Shown: positions 1-8,483 of the stretch, piece after piece
How positions within the stretch are numbered: the stretch's first letter is position 1
How the letters are laid out: each line of letters begins with the position of its first letter
Source: an uncultured Flammeovirgaceae bacterium
GTDB lineage: Bacteria; Bacteroidota; Bacteroidia; Cytophagales; Cyclobacteriaceae
Direction of reading: 5' to 3'
Length of the DNA: 10,220 nucleotides
Assembly: GCA_937138955.1 (NCBI GenBank)
Contig: CAKZPJ010000441.1
Span: 1-10,220 of the forward strand
Translations under genes and position numbers: made by a program
The notes under the pieces: model-generated
What the model saw: the letters and a program-made list of their open reading frames with translations, nothing else
The model's database searches: none
Told to the model about the DNA's origin: nothing

Positions 1-115
1 GTCTTTCCCTAATTTCTATCTGAAGCTCGCCTTGAACAAACCAGCCTAGGTCTGAATCGCGGGATAAGTCTTAACTTGGCGGCGACCGTAGTTCACCTAG
101 GCTGGTGTTGAGGCG
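1..115. other. Stretch without a confident gene, left of transposase remnant
   Basis: No gene can be supported here. On the plus strand a frame is open from the window edge (position 2) to a TAG at 47-49 and would give a 15-residue tail ending LALNKPA. On the minus strand another frame is open to the edge from about position 69, containing GWFVQGELQIEIRER. Either could be the end of a neighbouring gene cut by the window, but neither is long enough to assign. The stretch also holds both arms of a 12-bp inverted repeat, described separately. Confidence 0.3.
40..106. repeat. 12-bp perfect inverted repeat around a 43-nt spacer
   Basis: ACCAGCCTAGGT at 40-51 is exactly matched by its reverse complement ACCTAGGCTGGT at 95-106. 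Each arm contains the palindrome CCTAGG. The spacer (52-94) has no obvious coding content. It lies just outside the transposase remnant and close to the hairpin at 116-157, so a link to element ends or a recombination site is possible but is only inferred. Confidence 0.7.
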
Positions 116-157
116 GTGAATATATGGACAACTTTATCAAGTTGCCCACATATTCAC
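116..157. repeat. 19-bp near-perfect hairpin with 4-nt loop
   Basis: GTGAATATATGGACAACTT (116-134) faces AAGTTGCCCACATATTCAC (139-157) across the loop TATC. Seventeen of 19 positions pair on the plus strand. The two mismatches are A/C on the plus strand but become G-U wobbles in RNA made from the minus strand, so a minus-strand transcript would form an uninterrupted 19-bp stem. There is no T-run typical of a terminator directly after either arm. An upstream GTG start for the transposase frame falls in this hairpin and is probably accidental. Confidence 0.75.
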
Positions 158-211
158 ACCATAGTAGCAATAACTACTTTCTTAGATTTTTACTATACTA
201 CAAACCTAAAG

Positions 212-619
212 GCGGCGGCCGCCAATATGCAAGTGGATAAAGGTTTACTTTGTGAGTTGGTCTTTGAACTTTACATGAAGCGCAGTAAAATAGAAGCCGT
301 CTTCAAGTTCTGCAAAGATGTCTTATGTTGGGAAAGTCCTAGAGTTCGTGATTTTGAGTGCTTTAAGAACCTATTGACCCTGGTTTACTTCGTAGCAGGT
401 TACTTCTACGAGGTAGAGCCTGAATTGGCTACCCTTCCTCAGGCCATCTTACTCGCCAAGATGGGTAACGGAAAAGGAAAAATCACCCCTTACTACATCT
501 TGAGAGGTTTGCAAAAGATCGCCACCTACCAGCAAATGCAGCAGCAACTAAACCAAGAACAGATTACCGAAAAGCAACTCAAACAGGTTACTGACATCTT
601 TAGAATCAATAGTGACTAA
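212..619 (+). pseudogene. IS4-type DDE transposase, C-terminal remnant
   Basis: The frame encodes roughly the last 135 residues of an IS4-family transposase, which would normally be about 350-450 residues long. The family signature Y-x2-R-x3-E-x6-K is complete: YMKRSKIEAVFKFCK at about 274-318, followed by a segment with RDFECFKNLLTLVYFVAGYFYE. The Glu of this motif is the third acidic catalytic residue of the DDE triad. The two Asp residues and the whole N-terminal part are absent. The open frame extends upstream to a GTG at 116, but that region is a hairpin and gives no transposase-like sequence, so the fragment boundary is placed near 200-215 only approximately. It cannot be active. It marks an old insertion or deletion at the left end of the window. 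Confidence 0.8.
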
Positions 620-674
620 ATCTGTAGAGTTTTCAGTTAACTTAACTAAGAATAATTATAAACCAGCACGACCG

Positions 675-998
675 ATGAAAGCATTTTTTTCACTAATGGT
701 AATTTTTTGCTTGACTACCAGCAACCTTTGCGCCCAGGAAGTCTCTCGTTGGCATATCACGCTGTCGGGCGAATGGGCTTTACCAGTAGGAGACTATCAG
801 CGAATTGCTCCTGAAAAAGCTGTTATTGAGGGGGGGGATATCAATGGCTTTGATAAGGAGGGCAATAGTGCGGCTGATTTTCCCTACGAGATGGGGCTAC
901 GGCTGGTACTCGGCGGCTCTTCAGGTGCTTTAGACAAACCAGACGAGGTTACCTACCGGCAGGTGCAGTTAGGGTTTCTGCTTGGTTATAGTTTTTAG
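675..998 (+). CDS. Small exported beta-barrel-like protein, possibly deletion remnant
   Basis: This is a 107-residue protein of unrecognised family. The ATG at 675 is chosen because it opens a clean signal peptide, MKAFFSLMVIFCLTTSNLCA, with likely cleavage before QE. The same frame stays open upstream to about 612, but that extension is charged and overlaps the transposase end. The mature part has amphipathic strands such as RWHITLSGEWALPVG, YEMGLRLVLGG and VQLGFLLGYSF, and ends in Phe, as outer-membrane barrel proteins do. About 87 mature residues is short for even an 8-strand barrel, so it may be a barrel gene that lost its middle, or a small periplasmic or outer-membrane protein. An 8-base G run (830-837) encodes part of EGGD. 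No clear ribosome binding site is visible. Confidence 0.55.
   Translation: MKAFFSLMVIFCLTTSNLCAQEVSRWHITLSGEWALPVGDYQRIAPEKAVIEGGDINGFDKEGNSAADFPYEMGLRLVLGGSSGALDKPDEVTYRQVQLGFLLGYSF
830..837 (+). repeat. G8 homopolymer inside coding sequence
   Basis: Eight consecutive G residues lie in codons 52-54 of the small exported protein (GAG GGG GGG GAT). Gain of one G would bring in a TGA a few codons later. Loss of one G shifts to a frame that also ends before the native stop. Poly-G tracts of this length are candidate slippage sites and also common sequencing-error sites. Confidence 0.8.
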
Positions 999-1047
999 TT
1001 TATTAATTGTTCTTCGTGTGCTGTGCCTCGCGGCTTAACTTTTTTTA

Positions 1048-1079
1048 TTGGCTTCACCCATTCTATACTCTTAAATTTG
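1048..1079 (+). promoter_or_regulatory. Candidate Bacteroidota promoter for the Crp/Fnr-type gene
   Basis: TTG at 1048-1050 and TAAATTTG at 1072-1079 fit the -33 (TTTG/TTG) and -7 (TAnnTTTG) elements of the Bacteroidota primary sigma factor, with 21 bases between them. The -7 box is a full match. It would leave an untranslated leader of about 90 bases before the regulator gene. Confidence 0.45.
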
Positions 1080-1178
1080 CGTCTACAAGTAGAGTTAGTC
1101 ATTATCAATTAATCGATCTCTTTAGGTTATCATAATTTTTACTTTCCATCGCTGCCTACATTCCGTAAATTGTCGGGT

Positions 1179-1742
1179 ATGGATGATTTGATGAAAAATG
1201 TTCAGCGGTTTAGCCAATTTAGCGATGAAGAGCTAGCAGCGTTTTCAACCATTGTTCAACTTAAACAACTTACTAAAGGCGACTTTTTACTGAACGAAGG
1301 ACAGGTAAGTCAGGAAATAGTCTACGTGCGCCAGGGGCTACTTATGTACTACGTCAATAATGACGGTGACTCTGTTCCGCGCGATTTTGCCATGGAAGAT
1401 GAATGGGCAGCGTATTTAAAAAGCTTTTCTAGTGGTCAGCCAGCAGACATCAACATTGTTGCGCTAGAAGATACCTCTGTTTATGCGTTCAGTCGCGATA
1501 GCATTCAATCTCTTTTCCAAGCGCACCCTCGCTTCATGGCTCTACAGAATTACCAAGTAGCACAAGCTTTTATTAGCACCTCGGAGCACGCTAGCAATTT
1601 GGCCATGCTAACTGCTCAGCAACGGTACAACTGGTTAGTAGAGCAAAAACCTCAACTGGTTCAGCGAATTCCTCAGTATTGTCTAGCGGCGTACTTAGGC
1701 ATCAAGCCCCAATCGCTGAGCCGAATCCGAAAGAATCTTTAG
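1179..1742 (+). CDS. Crp/Fnr-family transcriptional regulator
   Basis: This is a 187-residue cytoplasmic DNA-binding regulator. Residues about 15-110 form the cyclic-nucleotide-binding-type beta-roll (KGDFLLNEGQ, then VYVRQGLLMYYV). A dimerisation helix follows, and a C-terminal helix-turn-helix at about 145-187 contains IPQYCLAAYLGIKPQSLSRIRK, typical of Bacteroidota members. The phosphate-binding cassette that binds cAMP in Crp (GExA...R) is not conserved; the region reads SSGQPADINIVALED, so the ligand is unknown and may not be a cyclic nucleotide. The start is uncertain: ATG 1179 is used, with TTG 1170 and ATG 1191 as alternatives, and none has a good ribosome binding site. A co-oriented outer-membrane protein gene follows after 86 bases and is a plausible target. 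Confidence 0.85.
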   Translation: MDDLMKNVQRFSQFSDEELAAFSTIVQLKQLTKGDFLLNEGQVSQEIVYVRQGLLMYYVNNDGDSVPRDFAMEDEWAAYLKSFSSGQPADINIVALEDTSVYAFSRDSIQSLFQAHPRFMALQNYQVAQAFISTSEHASNLAMLTAQQRYNWLVEQKPQLVQRIPQYCLAAYLGIKPQSLSRIRKNL

Positions 1743-1784
1743 CCCTCGTCGAAGTTAACAAATGTGAATGGAATCCGGCTGTCG

Positions 1785-1814
1785 TTTGTGTCTCTTTGTT
1801 TCATTATTAATTTG
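1785..1814 (+). promoter_or_regulatory. Weak candidate promoter for the barrel protein gene
   Basis: TTTG at 1785-1788 and TTAATTTG at 1807-1814 are 18 bases apart. The second box differs from TAnnTTTG at one position. The start codon at 1829 lies 14 bases downstream, which leaves a short leader. It suggests the barrel gene can be transcribed separately from the upstream regulator. Confidence 0.3.
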
Positions 1815-1828
1815 AAATCCCTGGAACA

Positions 1829-2488
1829 ATGAACAAAGTACTAATCATTCCTATCATCCTTTTCTTTTACTGCGTACAAACCGCACAAGCGCAAGATAGA
1901 ACTCCTTTAGACACACGCGTAAACCTTTTACTTGGATTAAACCAACCCGTATTTGCTGATGGATTCAATATCGAGGGTAACTTCTTTTACAAGCGTCTTG
2001 CCTTTGATTATTCTCACGGAGTTTCGTTAGATTTTTCGGGGATTACAGTATCGGGTGAGTTAGCTGAGCAACAGTTAAAAGTGCATATGCCCTACACTAC
2101 CGGATTTGGCGTAGGCTATCGCTTCAATCACTGGTTTAATCTTCGGCTTGAGCCCAAATGGCACCGATTTGAGATTAGCTATGACAGTGACGTTCCCTTG
2201 GAAATGGAGGAAGAGATTGTCTCGTACAACACATTTTCTTTAGGAATAGGGGCGTACGTCAACTGGCGTCCGTTTGCCAGAAAAGCCGGTGCTATAAACG
2301 GGATTATGGTTGCTCCCAGCATTCGGTACTGGCCCCGGGTTAGCTCATCACTGGCGGATAATGAGTTTACTTATGATAATCGGCTAACCGGACAAACCGA
2401 AACACACGAAGCCATGCAGGCCGGAATAAACAATACTCCCTTCATTTTCAATGTTAGTATTGGCTACTCGCTACCAATAAAAAAGTAA
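1829..2488 (+). CDS. Outer-membrane beta-barrel protein (OmpW/OmpA-barrel-like size)
   Basis: This is a 219-residue exported protein. An N-terminal signal peptide (MNKVLIIPIILFFYCVQTAQA, cleaved before QD) is followed by alternating amphipathic strands: VNLLLGLNQPVF, FNIEGNFFYKRLAFDYSHG, TTGFGVGYRF, FNLRLEPKWHRFEISYD, FSLGIGAYVNWRPF, IMVAPSIRYWPRV and FIFNVSIGYSLP. This is the pattern of a small 8-stranded barrel, a size at which such proteins usually act as structural, adhesin or small-solute outer-membrane proteins. No specific family or substrate is recognisable. It lies directly after a Crp/Fnr-type regulator on the same strand and ends at a strong terminator. Confidence 0.7.
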   Translation: MNKVLIIPIILFFYCVQTAQAQDRTPLDTRVNLLLGLNQPVFADGFNIEGNFFYKRLAFDYSHGVSLDFSGITVSGELAEQQLKVHMPYTTGFGVGYRFNHWFNLRLEPKWHRFEISYDSDVPLEMEEEIVSYNTFSLGIGAYVNWRPFARKAGAINGIMVAPSIRYWPRVSSSLADNEFTYDNRLTGQTETHEAMQAGINNTPFIFNVSIGYSLPIKK

Positions 2489-2499
2489 TCATAAAAGCA

Positions 2500-2537
2500 A
2501 AACAGTCTGAAACGGTGTAATTCGTTTCAGACTGTTT
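2500..2537. terminator. Bidirectional terminator between convergent genes
   Basis: This is a perfect 15-bp stem, AAACAGTCTGAAACG (2500-2514) with CGTTTCAGACTGTTT (2523-2537), and an 8-nt loop. The arms end in A/T-rich ends, and T-rich bases follow on both strands (TTTATTC on plus; TTTTGCTTTTATG on minus). It sits 11 bases after the barrel gene stop and 4 bases beyond the dehydrogenase stop, so it can terminate both transcripts. Confidence 0.9.
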
Positions 2538-2541
2538 ATTC

Positions 2542-4134
<1,593 letters not shown>

Positions 4135-4226
4135 TTTACCTAAAAGTTAAATAAAGTTGTTTCTGCAGTGGTTAAAAAAGGTTAGCAATTTACTCATTTT
4201 TTAGTCTTCTATCTGAGCTATTTGGG

Positions 4227-4259
4227 TTGAAATTTACTAACAACTTACACGTAGTTTTG
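4227..4259 (+). promoter_or_regulatory. Candidate promoter for the thioredoxin-fold gene
   Basis: TTG at 4227-4229 and TAGTTTTG at 4252-4259, 22 bases apart, resemble the Bacteroidota -33 and -7 elements. The -7 box is a full TAnnTTTG match. It lies in the 181-bp divergent region between the dehydrogenase and the thioredoxin-fold gene and would give a leader of about 50 bases. Confidence 0.45.
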
Positions 4260-4315
4260 CGTATCGGCGTTAGGTACAGTAGTTGTAGTTGAACTACAAA
4301 ACGAATACGAATATT

Positions 4316-4885
4316 ATGAAACAGTGGGTATCTTTTTTAGCGATTATTTTATGTTGTGCGGCGGGTCGTCCAAACTCTTCGGTCATTAATCAGCCATTCC
4401 CTGAAATGCAAGCCGAAACAGTAGATGATAAAGTGATTAGCTTACCAAAGGATACGAAGGGGCGAATTACTTTAGTAGGGTTAGCCTACTCTAAGAAGTC
4501 AGAAAAAGACTTGAATAGCTGGATGAGTCCGGTATATAATACTTTTCTTTCGCAGAAGGTAAATCCAGGAAGCGGAGGTTTGTTCGCTAGTTTCACCTAC
4601 GATATTGATGTGTATTTGGTACCAATGTTTACCGGAGTGAAAGCCGCCGCGGCGGGAACGGCTAAGCGTAAAGCAGCCAAGAATCTAGATGAACGACTGT
4701 TACCCTACATTTTGTTTTATAAAGGCAAACTCAAGCCCTACAAACAGGCTTTAGATTTTGAGAAAAAGGATGTCCCTTACTTCTTCTTACTCGATCAAAC
4801 CGGAAAAATTGTGTACGCTACTTCTGGTGCTTATTCCGAACGGAAGATGGATGGTATTGAAAGCGCAATTGATGGGTTGGAATGA
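4316..4885 (+). CDS. Secreted thioredoxin-fold protein lacking cysteines
   Basis: This is a 189-residue protein with an N-terminal hydrophobic signal segment (MKQWVSFLAIILCCAAG). ATG 4316 is chosen because it places the signal peptide at the very start; a TTG at 4289 is in frame but adds only polar residues. The mature part reads like a thioredoxin/redoxin fold: FPEMQAETVDDKVISLP, then the strand RITLVGLAYSK, and the late DVPYFFLLDQTGKIVYATSG segment with a likely cis-Pro at 154. Where thioredoxins carry CxxC this protein has AYSKKSEKD, and its only cysteines (13 and 14) lie in the signal segment, so it cannot be a classical disulfide oxidoreductase. The opening resembles ATP10-like/redoxin-type proteins, but that link is weak. 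The two Cys residues lack a proper lipobox. Confidence 0.6.
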   Translation: MKQWVSFLAIILCCAAGRPNSSVINQPFPEMQAETVDDKVISLPKDTKGRITLVGLAYSKKSEKDLNSWMSPVYNTFLSQKVNPGSGGLFASFTYDIDVYLVPMFTGVKAAAAGTAKRKAAKNLDERLLPYILFYKGKLKPYKQALDFEKKDVPYFFLLDQTGKIVYATSGAYSERKMDGIESAIDGLE

Positions 4886-4908
4886 GCTTCTATATGCGAG
4901 ACAATACT

Positions 4909-5811
4909 CTAGTCTTCAGTCATCCACTGTACCAAATCGTCTACCTCCACAATTGACCAAGAATGGGGATGGTGGTTACCGTTGGCGCGGTAGCCTCGGT
5001 TTTTAGTAGCAATAAGTTCTACATTATCGCCGAAGGCTTCGGTTAAGTCATCCGCCATCTTTTCGATGAAGTAAGCATTCATATCCTCATAGTCGTGCTG
5101 CCGGTTTTGTTTCCACCAGACCGTATCTGGTTCAGTATAGAGTCTAATCTTGATGTCTTTCAAATCTGCTAGGTTTTCATTGTGGTGGGTTTGGGAAGTA
5201 TAAGGAGCGTTTTCTTCGTATTGCTTGATGCTATCCTCCGGTTTACCAAAAGCTGACTCTAACGTGTTGACAAGCATCTCGCTTTCTTGAACGGAAGAGG
5301 GTAGAAAGTTGCGCTCAATATTTCGCCAGGCGTTTTTATACAATCTTAGCAGATCAACTGGTGAATCAACAATAAACACGCCGTTCGGCTGAACTTCACT
5401 TTCTGATTCTATCAAGTAATTACCAAGCAGTAAGCTAACATTGCCCCCGCTGGAAAAGCCGCCGAGATAGATGTTTTCTTAGGTTAGATTGTTATCAGCA
5501 ATCATTTGGCCGATGATGGCTGAAAGTTGCCTTTTCTCTGGTTCTTCCAACTACAGTTTTCGGTTGAGCCTCATCAGAGCTACGGCTAATCCTGCTTCCG
5601 TAGCTGGTTCTATAATCTTAAACTCCTGTTTGGTTACATCTGGAGTTTCGGGAAAGCCAGCGAAGAGTATCAGTATTCCTGTATGCTTTTTTTCAGGTAT
5701 CACCAATTCGTAGTGATCGGTTTCATGGGTGGTGAATGAGCTTACATCCTGGGCGAAACTACTGAGGCTTACGAACGAAAGAGCGAGTAGCAGAGCAACC
5801 GAATTTTTCAT
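4909..5811 (-). pseudogene. Exported alpha/beta hydrolase broken by two in-frame stops
   Basis: Conceptual translation from ATG 5811 to the stop at 4909 gives 300 codons in one frame. A signal peptide (MKNSVALLLALSFVSLSSFA, before QD) is followed by an alpha/beta-hydrolase core: GILILFAGFPETPD, then the nucleophile elbow GGFSSGG (Ser120), a likely acid Asp229 (TEPDTVWW) and a likely His281-283 (NHHPHSWSI). The frame is interrupted by TAG at codon 87 (5551-5553) and TAA at codon 111 (5479-5481). Between and after them the sequence stays hydrolase-like (LEEPEKRQLSAIIGQ; ENIYLGGFSSGG). There is no frameshift or deletion, which points to recent decay by two point mutations. Both stops precede the catalytic Ser, so neither piece alone could be an active enzyme. 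The substrate is unknown. Confidence 0.85.
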
Positions 5812-5946
5812 GGTATCTTTCTTTTTATCAAAGAAACTAACCATAAAATACAGAATAGACGATTGCCCCTTAAAGTTTGTTAGAACCACTTTTGATTGCG
5901 GTATTTAACCGTTCCCTGCACCCAAACGGTCGTTCACTGCATTTCG

Positions 5947-5977
5947 TTTGTCAATACAGAAGAGTTATTCCAATTTG
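5947..5977 (+). promoter_or_regulatory. Candidate promoter for the MacB/FtsX-like permease
   Basis: TTTG at 5947-5950 matches the -33 element, and CCAATTTG at 5970-5977 keeps the NNTTTG half of the -7 box while lacking the leading TA. The spacing of 19 bases is right for Bacteroidota. The permease start lies 28 bases downstream. Confidence 0.35.
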
Positions 5978-6005
5978 GTTCTCATTGATTCAAATCTAAC
6001 TTATT

Positions 6006-8432
6006 ATGTCTCGATATTTTACTATTGCCTACCGTAGCCTAACCAAGCATAAGTTCTATTCACTTATTAACCTGCTGGGGTTATCTTTTGGTACCGCAGC
6101 CTGCCTACTTATTCTGCACTACGTACACTACGAACTGAGTTACGAAGACTTCCATGAGAAATCTAACCAAATCTATCGGCTTACGCTGGATGTTTACGAA
6201 GATGGAGAATTACAAGTGCAAGATGCCGAGGTGTATCCGTTAGCTGGTCCCGAATTAAAAGCCAATCTGCCCGAAGTACTGGACTTTGTTCGGTTGCACG
6301 ATCAGGAGTACTTGGTATTTGGCACTGATGAGTATCGGCAAACTGAGCGACGAGCCTACTACGCGGATCCTTCGGTTTTTTCCATTTTTTCACTACAAAT
6401 GGTGCAAGGAGATACCGCCACTGCCCTAGACGAACCTTTCGGGTTGGTGCTAACTGAATCGAAGGCTAAACAATACTTCGGTACTACCGATGTGCTGGGT
6501 AAAACTTTGGATATGTACGGCGGATCATACGGTCGACTCAACCGAAAGAACACTGCGAAAATAACGGGAGTGATAGAGGATTTACCACCGAATACTCACC
6601 TGAAGATGGATTTTCTGCTATCGTATATCTCACTACGTGACAAATATATTGATTACCCAATGAGCTGGGACGCTAATAACGAATTTACTTATCTGTTGAT
6701 GGAACCGCAAACTAACTTGGCTGCTTTTAGCGAAAAGCTGAATAAGTTCGTCGAGAGTTTCAAATCTGCTGAGGGCTTTGAAGGCAGCGAAGAGCGATTT
6801 ATTGTTCAGCCAATGAGCGATATTCATTTATACTCAAACAAAACTTACGAACCCGAAGCGAATGGCGATGCCGATACGGTAACATTTCTGTCAATTATCG
6901 CGCTGTTTATTCTGATTATCGCCTGGGTCAATTACGTGAATTTGGCTACGGCCCGCTCAGTAGAACGCGCCAAAGAAGTAGGCGTAAAAAAGGCCGTCGG
7001 TTGCTCCCGCGCGCAATTGATCCGACAATTTCTGTTTGAATCTTTTGTTATCAACCTATTGGCGATGGTACTGGCAATACTGATTGTGTACGTGAGCTTT
7101 GCTGCCTTCCGTAATTTGAGCGGCCAACCACTTAGTATCCGCCTGTTTAGTGATATAAACTTTGGGCTTACCATTGTCGGCTTAGTCCTGATCGGTACAT
7201 TGCTATCCGGATTATATCCAGCATTGATACTGTCCTCCTTTCGTCCGGTGGCGGTAATGAAAGGGAAACTTAAGAACAGCACCCACGGAAGATGGCTTCG
7301 GCAGGGGTTAGTCGTTTTTCAGTTTTTAGCTTCGGTAGTGCTAATGGTAGGAACGTTTACGGTGTATCAGCAACTGACGTTTATGCGGCAGCAGGAGTTA
7401 GGGATGGATATTGACCAAGTGCTGGTTGTAGACGTGCCACTAGATATTCAGGTAGATTCTGTTGCCCGCTCCCGTATTGGTACCCTTCAACAAGTTTGGG
7501 AAGGTCTATCGGCGGTAGAATCGGTCGGTAGCTCAAGTTCGGTACCCGGAACTGGTTACAGCTTTCTTAACTCGCAAATGGGAATACATCGGCTAGGAAG
7601 CGAAGAAAATGATAACGATACGTACTATTGGTACCGAGCTGATGCTGATTTTGTGGATGTCTTGGATATGGAGTTGATAGCGGGACGGAATTTTCAGCCA
7701 GGATCAAGAAATGAAAGAAGAATAATCGTCAACGAAAAGGCCGTGCAGCTTTTAGGTTTTGTGAATGCTGAAGCTGCTCTAGGGCAGAAGATTACTTTCT
7801 ACGATAGTGCCGAAATTATTGGCGTAGCTCAAAACTACCACCATCTTTCTATGAAGGAGCCAATTATCCCTTTGATATACATGCACGGCAGCAGTAACCT
7901 CTACCAATACCTTCGCCTAACAACCAATGATCTTCCCCAAACATTGCAATCGGTAGAAGCTGCTTACGAAGAAGTTTTTCCGGGTAGTACGTTTTCTTAT
8001 TTCTTTCTGGATGATACCTTCAACCAGCAGTATCAGGCCGAGACGCAATTTGGGAAAGTGTTTGGAGTGTTCGCCGGGTTGGCGATCTTGGTGGCTTGTT
8101 TGGGTTTATTGGGTCTATCTTCCTACACTAGCATTCAGCGTACTAAGGAGATAGGAGTTCGTAAGGCTTTAGGCGCTTCAGTAAGTCATATCATTTTATT
8201 GCTGACTAAAAGCTACTTTCGGCTTATCCTGATCGCTCTATTGATTGCTATTCCGGTGGCCAACTATGTGATGGGCGAGTGGCTGGAACAGTTTGCCTAT
8301 CGCATTAGCATTCACTGGTGGTTATTTCTTATTCCTGGTACGCTGGTCGTCTTTATTGCACTATTAGCGGTTAGTGGGCAAACACTGAAGTCAGCGCGTA
8401 CTAATCCAGTGAAGGCGCTACGCTACGAGTAG
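6006..8432 (+). CDS. MacB/FtsX-like ABC transporter permease
   Basis: This 808-residue inner-membrane protein has the duplicated layout typical of Bacteroidota. Membrane segment 1 is at about 18-40, a MacB-type periplasmic core at about 45-285, and an FtsX block of three segments at about 292-312, 343-368 and 387-411. A further segment is at 432-455, a second periplasmic core at about 465-675, and a last FtsX block at about 684-708, 737-756 and 771-790. Each FtsX block carries the cytoplasmic coupling motif: RAKEVGVKKAVGCSRAQLIRQF at about 321-342 and RTKEIGVRKALGAS at about 712-725. The end NPVKALRYE is the usual closing motif. Such permeases work with a separate ATPase in export of peptides, lipids or antibiotics, or in mechanotransmission. 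No ATPase gene is adjacent, so the partner must be elsewhere and the substrate is unknown. Confidence 0.9.
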   Translation: MSRYFTIAYRSLTKHKFYSLINLLGLSFGTAACLLILHYVHYELSYEDFHEKSNQIYRLTLDVYEDGELQVQDAEVYPLAGPELKANLPEVLDFVRLHDQEYLVFGTDEYRQTERRAYYADPSVFSIFSLQMVQGDTATALDEPFGLVLTESKAKQYFGTTDVLGKTLDMYGGSYGRLNRKNTAKITGVIEDLPPNTHLKMDFLLSYISLRDKYIDYPMSWDANNEFTYLLMEPQTNLAAFSEKLNKFVESFKSAEGFEGSEERFIVQPMSDIHLYSNKTYEPEANGDADTVTFLSIIALFILIIAWVNYVNLATARSVERAKEVGVKKAVGCSRAQLIRQFLFESFVINLLAMVLAILIVYVSFAAFRNLSGQPLSIRLFSDINFGLTIVGLVLIGTLLSGLYPALILSSFRPVAVMKGKLKNSTHGRWLRQGLVVFQFLASVVLMVGTFTVYQQLTFMRQQELGMDIDQVLVVDVPLDIQVDSVARSRIGTLQQVWEGLSAVESVGSSSSVPGTGYSFLNSQMGIHRLGSEENDNDTYYWYRADADFVDVLDMELIAGRNFQPGSRNERRIIVNEKAVQLLGFVNAEAALGQKITFYDSAEIIGVAQNYHHLSMKEPIIPLIYMHGSSNLYQYLRLTTNDLPQTLQSVEAAYEEVFPGSTFSYFFLDDTFNQQYQAETQFGKVFGVFAGLAILVACLGLLGLSSYTSIQRTKEIGVRKALGASVSHIILLLTKSYFRLILIALLIAIPVANYVMGEWLEQFAYRISIHWWLFLIPGTLVVFIALLAVSGQTLKSARTNPVKALRYE

Positions 8433-8483
8433 AAAAAGATAATGGATGCTGCCATCTCTCAGATTTTTATTCATCTTTGAGGA

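Noticed and set aside
101..666. GCTGGT (101-106) and ACCAGC (661-666) as terminal inverted repeats flanking the transposase remnant
   Set aside because: Only six bases match and the flanking bases diverge. This is too short to distinguish from chance, and the element is truncated on the left.
1025..1047. Terminator after the small exported protein gene (GCC-TCGC-GGC followed by a T run)
   Set aside because: The stem is only three base pairs with a mismatch beyond, too weak to call despite the T run.
1763..1794. TGTGA at 1763-1767 as a Crp-type operator before the barrel gene
   Set aside because: Only one half-site is present; no TCACA partner lies at the right spacing, and Bacteroidota regulators of this type need not use the E. 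coli site.
4758..5006. Plus-strand frame spanning the end of the thioredoxin-fold gene and the hydrolase end
   Set aside because: It overlaps two better-supported coding regions in other frames and shows no recognisable motif.
6932..7282. Minus-strand open frame of 116 codons inside the permease gene
   Set aside because: It is antisense to the FtsX block with its clear coupling motif; nothing protein-like is recognisable in it.
8472..8479. CATCTTTG as a -7 promoter box for the methyltransferase-like gene
   Set aside because: It ends only four bases before the start codon and no -33 box sits upstream; the GAGG there is better read as a ribosome binding site.
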